Part shown: one piece after another, positions 9,908-18,991 of the stretch | How the letters are laid out: each line of letters opens with the position of its first letter | Numbering within the stretch: the first letter of the stretch is position 1 | Assembly: GCF_000372725.1 (NCBI RefSeq) | Contig: NW_005202428.1 | Location: 2,536,873 to 2,600,872 of the forward strand | Length of the DNA stretch: 64,000 nucleotides | Origin: Emiliania huxleyi CCMP1516 | Lineage: Eukaryota > Haptophyta > Isochrysidales > Noelaerhabdaceae | Reading direction: 5' to 3' | The notes under the pieces: generated by a model | The model's database searches: none | What the model saw: only the letters and a program-made list of their open reading frames with translations | What the model was told of the DNA's origin: nothing | Made by a program: the position numbers and the translations under genes

Positions 9908-11942
9908 TCACCGGTTCGGCGCGATACCCATGTGCTTGAGCCCCAGCCCCGCCTTTTTGCGGTGGTCGCCCTCGAGGTGGCCCGGCTGGCCCTTGACGAA
10001 GACGACCCCGTTGCTCGAGTCGACGCGGTGCTCCGGCAGCCAGCCGACCTCGGCCAGCCACTTTGCGGCGAAAGTGTCGAGCGGCGTGAGGCAGGAGGCC
10101 CACTGCGGCACGGCGGAGAAGGCGGCGTGCAAGCGCGACGACGCGGCGGCCGGCCAGACGCGGTACCACTCGCGGCTCGAGTGCAGCTGCTCGTGCGTCA
10201 TCTCCCAGAGCTCGAGCTCGAGCGAGGGCGGGCAGCCGCCGCGCGGCGCCGCCGACTGGCAGAAGCGGCGGGTCTGCGCGGCGAGCTCCGCCTTGTAGTG
10301 TGGCTGCAGCGGGTAGCCCGTCGCGCCGACGAAGGAGGGGACGGCGTTCTGCTGCCTCTCCATCGGGAAGAAGTCCTTGTGCAGGTTGCCTGTAGGGAAA
10401 GGAGCGCGTGGGTGTGGAACAAGCACGGTGTGAGGGGGGGTGCTCTCCTCGTGTGCAGGGCGCCGATCATGTAGCCGTTGGTGTTGATCTCGACCAGGAA
10501 GGCGCGCCCCCGCTCGTCGAGCACGAGGTCGGGCGAGAGGAAGACGACGCGCTTGTACCGCAGCCCGGCCTGCTTGATCTTGTGGTCGACGTGCAGCAGC
10601 TGCTCGCGCGCGAGGAGCATCACCTCGACCAGCGTCCGCTCCACGTTAGCCCACGCAACCTCCTTCCAGAAGCGCCGCCCCGACGGCTCCACGTTGTCGT
10701 ACCAGTAGTCGTTTGTGGTCGAGGTGGGGTAGAGGCCCTTTTGCGGGGCGAGCACGTCGCGCATCCCGTCCGGGTCCTCGCGGCTGTAGTAGCAGTCGCT
10801 CGGGCCCGGGAAGAGGTAGTGGACGCACGGGTTCTTGACGTGCTTCGGGCTGCCGTCGTACTTCCACATCGACACCTTCGGGATGCCGGTGCCGTAATTA
10901 CTAATTAATTCATTAATTAATTAATTAACATCGACACCTTCGGGATGCCGGTGCCGAGGAGGTGGAGGCGGAGCGGGTCGACGGAGAGGAGGACTGTCCA
11001 GAGGCGCAGGTCGAACTTGTGCCCCTTGAAGAGCATGGGCCGCATCACGTAGTCCTGCAGCACAAATTCGCCGGCGGGGATGCGCTGGACGAGCCACTGG
11101 CGCGTCGCCTCGTCCGACGCGAGGTCCGCCTCGCCCAGCGAGTGCATGTGGATCCCGATCGCGTTGAAGCCGCCCTTGGGCTTGCTGATCCAGATCCGGT
11201 GCCGCGGGCCGCCCTCCCTGGCGCCCGCCCCGCCGGCCGGCTGCTGGTCCGCCATCGAGCCGAGGTTGAAGGCGCGGAAGTCTGCCGCCGCCTCGTACCG
11301 GCCCTTTGCGACGGAGAAGGCGCGCTTGGTGAACTGGCAGTGCCCGCCCTGCTGCGAGGAGGTCGCGCGGAGCGGGTCGTAGCCAAAGCGGCGAAAGCAG
11401 CGCTCCTGCAGCCGCGCGAGCGCGGGCTTGACGCCGAGCAGCTGCGGGATGCCGGGCACGGAGTTGATGATGCCGCCCTTTGGGTAGCGGCCTTTGCCCC
11501 GCGGAGGCGGGAAGAAGCGCGCCTCGTACTCCATCGGCTCGACCCACAGCATGTGCACCGGCCCGCCGTGCTCCGGCTCGCACAGGCCGGCGCGCTCAAA
11601 CATCTTGCGGACCGTCCCGCGCATGTCGCCGCGCTGGCCGACGGCGAAGGAGCGGGTGCACCCCGTCGGGACGAGCGGACTCGCCTGGTGGGTGTGCGGC
11701 CACGGCGCGCCGCGCGGGCCCCAGTCAAAGGCGGGCGGCAGGGCTGACGTCCCGTCCGCCATCGTGAAGTAGGCGGAGAGATTGGCGGGGCGTCTGTAGT
11801 TCCGAGGCACGGCGTAGTTGTCCCACGGCAGCCGCTGGCCGTGCGTGGTGGTTCTAAACTCGACGAGGTCGGCCTGCTCTACGTGGCTGGCCACACGCGC
11901 GCCGCTCGGCAGCGCCGGCCTGGCACGGTGGCGAGCATCCAT
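9908..11942 (-). CDS. Tubulin-tyrosine-ligase-like (TTL) family ATP-grasp ligase
   Basis: Three exons, 11942-10938, 10875-10464 and 10389-9908, join into 632 codons in one frame. Family marks: ISKPKGGFNAIGIH (ATP-binding lysine region), FVLQDYVMRPML, FKGHKFDLRLWTVLLSVDPLRLH, and DLVLDERGRAFLVEINTNG (metal-binding acidic/Asn motif). TTL and TTLL enzymes add tyrosine, glutamate or glycine to tubulin or other proteins at microtubules; which one is open here. ATG 11942 is the first Met in frame downstream of the divergent neighbour's start. Intron 10390-10463 is GC-AG. Intron 10876-10937 is GT-AG and lies inside a perfect 29-bp duplication (10866-10894 and 10928-10956) around an AT-rich filler, so it looks recently made. 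The gene shares its 5' region with the M16 protease gene. Confidence 0.85.
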
Positions 11943-12277
11943 CGCCGAGCCGCGCCGGAGGGTGGACGCGATGGCGGCGGCGGCGGCCGCGGCGGCGGCA
12001 GAGCGTGACGAGTCGGAAGCGGCGCGGCAGAGGTGGCGGGCACCCAAATTGCGGCGGTTGTCTTTTACTGAAAAAGAATTTTTTCCTTCCACAACACTGG
12101 GCACGGGACTGGCGCGCACTGGCACTAACACAGGTGCTCCCAGTGTTGTGTGAAAAAAGAAAAAAACACTGGCATCGGCCGAGTCCCAGGCTGGCGGAGG
12201 TCGTCTTTCGCCCTGGTAGGCCACGGTGGCAGCCCCCCCTCGGCCGCCTACTCCCCAGTGGTGCGACTCGCACACGT
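11943..12277. promoter_or_regulatory. Shared 5' region of divergent TTL-like and M16 genes
   Basis: Only 335 bp separate the two starts, so a bidirectional promoter is likely (inference). Within it, 12092-12150 carries a repeat core (GTGCCAGTGCGCGCCAGTCC on the minus strand) also present at 18836-18870, just upstream of the RING-CH gene, and in altered form at 35640-35660. A TATA box is not obvious. Confidence 0.45.
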
Positions 12278-15200
12278 ATGCCGGCCTCCACCGCCGTGCC
12301 GTGCTGCCCGAACCGCCATGCGCTCAAGCCCTTCGTCACGCCGCACGACCGCTTCAACTGCGACCTCTGCGGCGACGACCAGCCCAAGGGTATCGACATG
12401 CGCGGCTGCCGGATCTGCGAGCACGACGTGTGCGGCAAGTGTTCGCCGCCGGTGGACGTGCCGCTGGACGTGGCGGACGCCGACGCGGAGATCGTCGAGG
12501 TGTGTCCGTCGGGCCACCCGCTCGAGCCGTTTGCGATGGAAGACGAGTTTGGCGAGTGCGACCTCTGCGGGTGTGACCAGCCCGAGGACGCGCCGATGCG
12601 CTCGTGCAGAATCTGCGACTTCGACGTGTGCCAATCGTGCACCGCGAACCTCGCGCCGCGGCCGCGCGCCGCAGCCGTGCCGCCCGTGCCCGTCGTCGAA
12701 CGGTCGGATGACATCCGCAAGCCTGCGATCGACGGCCGCTCTTACCGGTACGTCAAGCTCCCAAACGAGCTGCGGATCGTGCTCGTGTCGGACGGAGAGG
12801 CGGACAAGGCGGCGGCCTCCCTCGACGTTGCCGTGGGACACGCGTGCGACCCTCCGGAGCTGCCAGGCCTCGCCTCCCTCTAATGATTAAGACCTCATCA
12901 CTAATAATTAATCATGAATTAAGCCTCCGGAGCTGCGAGGCCTCGCCTTCATGAATCACTACTGGAACGCATGCTCTTGGCGACTCAGCTGACTCAGCTG
13001 GCGATTGTTTGGTCGCGAGCAGGCCTCGCCCACTTCCTGGAGCACATGCTCTTTCTCGGGACTGCAAAGTACCCGGACGAGGACGACTACACCACCTTCC
13101 TCGCGCAGAACGGCGACGCCTCCAGCTCGCGCGACACCGCCCGGGAGAACGGAAGGATGACTTGACAGGTGGCTCCTAGGCGGCGCCTCCAACGCGTACA
13201 CCGCCTTCGAAAACACAAACTACCACTTCGAGGTGCTGCCCGCGCACCTGCCTGGCGCTCTCGACCGCTTCGCGCAGTTCTTCATCGCGCCGCTCTTCAC
13301 GGAGAGCGGCGCGAGCCGCGAGAGGTCCGAGAGGGAGTGCACTTGATGAGCCGGCGGCGGGTGGCTCCTCAGGAGGGCGCGACGGGGCGCGAGCTCAAGG
13401 CGATCGAGTCGGAGAATGCAAAGACGGAGTCTGCTCCGCCGGCTCCTCCTCGCCTCCTTCTCCTGAAGGGGCCTCCCCTCTCTCTCCTAGGCGGACAGCC
13501 TCCCGGCCGACACCTGTCAGCCAATGTCGGGGTGTCTGAAGACGAGTCCTCGATCAACAGGCGAAGAACCTCCAGTCAGACACCTGGCGGCTCGCGCAGC
13601 TCACTCGCTGGGCAGCGCCGCAGCCCGCCGCACTACGCAGCGCTTCACAGCCTCCCTCTCCTCGGACGGGGGCGCCTCCTCCGTGTCTAGGCTGCGAGCC
13701 CGGAGCACCCGCAGCACAAGTTCGGGACAGGCGACACCGATGTGACTCTCCACTCATCACCCCATGCTCGTCACCGTTGCTCGGATGGAGACGCAGGCAA
13801 CATGGAGACGCTGCGTGACCTCGCCGCGCGTCCAGTGACGCTCGACCTGCGGCCAGCTCCCGGCGGCTCCTCTGCTGCCGGCGGCGGCGCGGTGCGCGCG
13901 CGGCTCGTGGCGAGCTGCAGGCCACCCGAGTAGCAGTGGCAGCGATGGAGTGATGGTCCTGATGACAAGAGCCCCACCGCAGTACGCCGCCTTTCCTTGA
14001 GGCATGACTCCCCCGCTGCAGCTTCACAGCTAGAGGTGTGAAGAGACGCTATTCACAGCCTCATTTGAGCATGACTCCCCCGCTGCAGCTTCACAGCTAG
14101 AGGTGTGAAGAGACGCTATTCACAGCCTCATTTGAGCATGACTCCCCCGCTGCAGGCCGCCGCTGGCCATCCGCGACGCGCTCTTCGCCTTCCACCAGCG
14201 GCACTACTCGGCCAACGCGATGCGGCTCTGCGTGGTCGGCAAGCAGTCTCTCGCCGAGCTCGAGCAGCTCGTGCTGCCGCTCTTCTACCCCATCCCAAAC
14301 ATCAACCGCCCGCCGCCCGCCTGGCCGGGCGAGCGCTGACCGCCTCCCACGCGGCGAGGCCTGTTGCTGCTGTCGCGAGGTCTGCCCCCCCACCTCGCGT
14401 CAGGCGAGCCATATGCCTCGACCATGCGGCGCGCGCTCGTCAACGTTCCTGTCCGGCAGCTGCGCCTGCTGACGGTCCTGTGGCCGATGCCTCCGATCCG
14501 GCAGCTGTGGCGCTCCAAGCCGCACCGGTACATCTCGCACCTCCTCGGGCACGAGAGCGAGGCTGTGAACAGCGTCTCTTCACACCTCCAGCTGTGAATA
14601 GGTACATCTCGCACCTCCTCGGGCACGAGAGCGAGGGGTCGCTCCCCTCGCTCCTCAAGGGGCTAGCTTCACACCCCAAGCTTCACACCCCTAGCTGTGA
14701 ATAGGTCGCTCCTCTCGCTCCTCAAGGGGCTAGCTTCACACCCCAAGCTTCACACCCCTAGCTGTGAATAGGTCGCTCCTCTCGCTCCTCAAGGGGCTAG
14801 CTTCACACCCCAAGCTTCACACCCCTAGCTGTGAATAGGTCGCTCCTCTCGCTCCTCAAGGGGCTAGCTTCACACCCCAAGCTTCACACCCCTAGCTGTG
14901 AATAGGTCGCTCCTCTCGCTCCTCAAGGGGCTAGCTTCACACCCCAAGCTTCACACCCCTAGCTGTGAATAGGTCGCTCCTCTCGCTCCTCAAGGGGCGC
15001 GGCTGGGTCGACTCGCTCTGCGCCGGCGAGTCCGTCTCCGCCTCCGACTTTGCGATGTTCGAGGTGCAGATGGCCCTGTCGGAGGAGGGGGACGGCAAGG
15101 TGGACGAGATTCTGCTCGAGCTCTTCGCCGCCGTCAACATGCTCCGCGCCCTGCCGCCGGCTCGCTGGGCCGTCGACGAGTGTTGCTACTTGGACGCGAC

Positions 15201-18200
15201 CGCTGATGAGTTGCGCATCGACCGGTAGGCGCGGTGGGTGTTTGAGGAGTGCTCCTCGCTCGCCGAGATGGGGTTCCGGTACAAGGAGCAGGACGAGCCG
15301 ATGGACGCCGCAAACTCGCTCGCAACCTCGCTCGAGCACCACCCGCCCGCGGACGTGCTCTCGGCGCCGTACCTGCACCAGGTACCAGGCCCCAGGAGCA
15401 AGACTCTCAGCACTGAATCAGCCGTCCCTTCTCGACTCGTCTCGGACGCACCCCTACCCGACGCGCTCTCCGCACCCGCTTGTAGGAGTTCGACCCGGCC
15501 GCCATCGAGGCGATGCTCGCCCTGCTCACGCCAGCGCGCGTCATCACCCTCCACTCCTCCCGCTGCGTGGCGGCGGCGGCGCCGTACCGCGAGCCGTGGT
15601 ACAACACACCCTTCGGCGCCGCGCACGCCTCGGTTGGACCGCGCTTGCTGGTCTCCCTTTGCCGCACGCGTCTCTGTCCTTCTTTTGTGTAGGCACCGCG
15701 CACATCTCGGACGAGACTCTCGAGCGCTGGGCGGCGGCGAGCGCCGAGGGGGGGATGCTGCGGCTGCCGGACCCAAATCCGTTCATACCGACCGACTTTG
15801 GGCGCGACATAGCCGAGACATAGCCGAGGTATAGCGAGGCCATAGCCGAGATAAAACCGAGATACACCCGAATTTTCGTCCATCCCGACTGGCCTTGGGC
15901 CCGCTTGCGGCCCAGCGCGCCTCGACGCTCTCTCTCGGGAGGTAGCATTTCCGCTCTCCGCAGGCTGGTGTGTGACAGCGCGCCGGGCGGGGCGGAGGCG
16001 CTGCCCCGGCTGCCGACGCGGCTGCTGGATGAGGTGCGCGTCGCGAGCGGTGGCACGAGGCTGAGGCGAGGCTGAGGCGAGATTGTCCGAGATTAGGCTG
16101 GCGTTGAGCTGTGGCACAAGACGGACGCCACGTTCCGCCGCCCAAAGACGAACATGTGGATGGCGCTGCAGCTCTCGCAGGCGTACGCGACGCCGCTCAA
16201 GGTGGGGAGGAGACGTCGCTCACTGCCACGGCCCTTCTCGCTGTCACTCTTCTGGTTGTTGCGGCGCCCTCCTCCAGGTGGTGATGACGTCGCTCTTCAC
16301 GCGGCAGTTGTCGGACGAGCTGACCGAGTTCTCCTACCACGCCGAGGTGATGATGAGAAAAGAGTCACAACAACAACAACAACATTTGCATTCACATTTA
16401 CATTTACATTCACATTTACATTTACAACCACAACGACAGCGACAATCCAACAATAGGTGGCCGGGCTGCACTACCGGGTCCAGTCGAGCAACGGCGGCCT
16501 CACGATCCTCTTCGGCGGATTCTCGCACAAGCTGCCCGCGCTTAATGAATGACGAATGAGCATTAGTTCATCATTGCTTAGGCGGGTACTCGCACAAGCT
16601 GCCCGCGCTGCTGCAGCGAGTCGTCTCCAAGCTCGCGGAAACTCGCTCGGCCGCGGGAGCGCCTTTGCCCTTCTTCTTTGGACGCACGCGCTTTCCTCTC
16701 TCAGGCGCCCGACCTGGCCGCGGAGCGGTTCGCCATACAGCGCGACAACGTGCGGCGCGGCTACGCGAACTTCTTCAAGGAGGCGCCGCGCCAGCACGCT
16801 CTCTACCTCGCTTGCGGGAGAACGGAGACGTGAAGGCCGAGCTGTGTTTCTTTTGTTGCAGGCGCCGTACCAGCACGCCGTCTACCTCGCCTCGGTCCCG
16901 CTCGCGCGGGTGTCGCCGAATGTCGACGACGGACTGACGGGCGAGGGGTGGTGCTAACTAGGTCCTGCTCGAGGTGCGGCGCCACCACATCCTCGACTAC
17001 TACCGCGAGGTGGTGGAGAGCGGCTCGCTCGACCTGGACGAGTACCGAGCCTTCGTGACGGGAGAGCTGCTCGCCTCGTCGCGCATGCTCGCCCTCTGCC
17101 ACGGCAACGCCTCGGCCGAGCAGGCGACAGAGACGCGTCCCCGCCGCCCGACACGTCCACGGCACGGCCCATGACACGTCCACGACACGCCGCAGGCCGG
17201 CGAGATGGTCGCCGCCGCCCGGGCCGCCATCGGCTCCAAGCCGCTGAGCTGCGACGAGAGGCGCGAGTGCGAGTCGATGTACCGCGCGCTCGTGCTGCCC
17301 GCGGACAGCGAGGTGTGGGTGCGGCAGCACCCCTCCACGCTGCCCGAGGACCAGCGGCTGCTCGCCAACGCCGACGAGACCAACTCGGCGATTGAGGTCT
17401 TCCTGCAGGCCGGGGTCGACGAGCGGCCCCGCACGATGCTCGTCGAGATGCTCGAGCAGGCGAGATGACCCGAGATTCGCCCGGGATCGCCCAGGATGAT
17501 CGCCCGAGATCGCCCGAGATCGCCCGAGATCGCCCGAGATCGCCCGAGAGCCATCCTGCAGGTGCTGCACAAGTGCGCCGAGCAGCAGCTGCGCACGGTC
17601 GAGCGGCTTGGCTGCGTCGCGTGGAAAAGCGCATGGCTGCGGGTACAGACGAAGAGAGCTGTGAGTAGGTCGAGCAGCTCGGCTACATCGTGTGGTGCAC
17701 CTCTCGCTTCACCTACAACACGGTCGGCCTCCGCTCCACCCGCCCCGCGGTCGCGCACCAGTCATACTCACAGTCGTGAAAGCATAGGTCGGCCTCCGCT
17801 TCATCATCCAGTCCGCGGTCGCCTCGCCAACCACCCTCGACGAGCGGATCGAGGCCCTTCCTCGAGTCGGCGCCCGCCCCGCTGCATGGGTACTCCTATT
17901 GAGCAGCTGGTGGTTTGGTGTTCATAGGCTTTCCTCGAGACGGCGCCCGCGCTGCTGCGCCACTTCTCCAAAGACGGCGCCTTGAGTGGCTCATGAGTGA
18001 GTGATCAGGTGCCCGCGCTGCTGCGCGACCTCTCCGAGGTCGACTTTGCAGACTACCGCCAGGCGCTGGTGGAGAGGAAGCTCGAGGTGGACAAGAAGCT
18101 GCGGCAGGAGACGGCCCGCTACTGGCGCGAGACGACGCTGCAGCAGCGCGGCAGCGCGGCCGGGAGCGACCTCACGTCCGGCCCACGCCGCCATAGGCAC

Positions 18201-18571
18201 GAGATGACGCCGCTGCAGCAGTACGATTTTGACCGCAACGAGCGCGACGCCGAGGCGGTGCGCGCGCTGACGCAGCCGCAGTTGGCCGCCTTCTGGGACG
18301 CGACTTTGTCGCGCGCTTCGGGCGCGCAGCAGCAGGCACCCTTCCGAGCCTGTGAAGAGGTGTGTGAGGAGAGGCGTCCACGGCACGCCCCATAGGCGTG
18401 CGGCGCAAGGCGTCCTTCCAGGTCTTCGCGCCGCATCTCGAGCTGCCGCCGCCGCCCGACGGTGTCGTGTGCCTCGACACGATCGAGGCGGTGCAGCAGT
18501 TCAAGAAGTCGCTCTCCGCATGGCCCGGCGTGCACGAGGAGGGGGGCGGCGGAGACAGCCTCCAGAGCTGA
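12278..18571 (+). CDS. Insulin-degrading-enzyme-type M16A metalloprotease with N-terminal zinc fingers
   Basis: Thirty exons join into 1166 codons in one frame. Residues about 1-145 carry two CDLCG...CRIC..DVC..C modules (C1/ZZ-like zinc binding); then the M16 peptidase begins ([20 protein letters not shown]) with the inverted zinc motif HFLEH, the downstream glutamate in AIESENAKN, and the full IDE body ([73 protein letters not shown]). IDE enzymes degrade peptides in cytosol or organelles. Usual length is near 1000; the excess is the N-terminal fusion. Of 27 introns placed exactly, 19 are GC-AG and 8 GT-AG; two more (about 13309-13376 and 17460-17549) fit only with shifted ends. Introns run from 46 to 335 nt. 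At least 18 begin with a near copy of the next exon. One exon is only 15 nt (17928-17942). An AATAAA-like signal follows at about 18688. Confidence 0.93.
13921..14155 (+). other. M16 gene intron 7: tandem 67-bp units with inverted hairpin core
   Basis: GC-AG intron of 235 nt. From 14002 a 67-bp unit starting GCATGACTCCCCCGCTGCAG is repeated (14002, 14069, 14136, the last partial), so the acceptor CTGCAG occurs three times. The unit contains, in reverse orientation, the core that ends introns 9 and 10 (here CTTCACAGCTAGAGGTGTGA). Confidence 0.85.
14528..14601 (+). mobile_element. M16 gene intron 9, apparent source of a transposed intron
   Basis: GT-AG intron of 74 nt between CAC CG and G TAC. 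Its first 35 nt are identical to the first 35 nt of the following exon (14602-14636), which encode [11 protein letters not shown]. The remaining 39 nt are a core ending in an inverted motif, CTTCACACC...GTGAATAG. The same 74 nt, with two differences, form an intron in the antiporter gene at 56485-56558. Confidence 0.93.
14638..14972 (+). repeat. M16 gene intron 10: five tandem 67-nt GT...AG units
   Basis: GTCGCTCC occurs at 14638, 14705, 14772, 14839, 14906 and again at the start of the next exon, 14973: exact spacing 67. Each unit has about 26 nt of exon-like sequence followed by a core with two CTTCACACC blocks and AGCTGTGAATAG. Only one C/T difference was seen among the unit starts. The array is either one 335-nt intron or five abutting introns with no exon between them (AG|GT). 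Confidence 0.95.
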
Positions 18572-18991
18572 GGCGGGTGTCCCGTGTCCGGTCCCCGTGT
18601 GCATTCAAAAACGCTGCCCGTCCGATGAAGGCTCTGCGGGAGTGGGGGCTCACGCGCCCCCCCCTGTTGTAGTGTTCTCTCTCTGATGAAATAAAGAAGA
18701 GTCAAGACGCTGCGCGCTCAGTCCTCAGACGTCAGAGAGCATGAATGATGCGCGACTTTCCGTGACGTCTCAGCGACCGCGCGCCGGAAAAGCAAAAGGT
18801 GTATCCTGAAGCTGAACACCTGTGTTGCATGTTAGTGCCAGTGCGCGCCAGTCCCGTGCCCAGTGTCGTGCGAGCGAGGGAGTTTTGTTGTAAAATTCTT
18901 GCCGCTTTTCGTGTACGGCTGTGCGTGTTCGAAAATTCTTTTCGCCGTGACATATAGGAGGAGGGCGCGACATTCCTTGCGCTGGCCGCCA

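Noticed and set aside
14638-14972. CRISPR-like array (regular 67-bp period)
   Set aside because: The whole unit is repeated without unique spacers, lies inside a eukaryotic gene and has GT...AG borders; it is a tandem intron.
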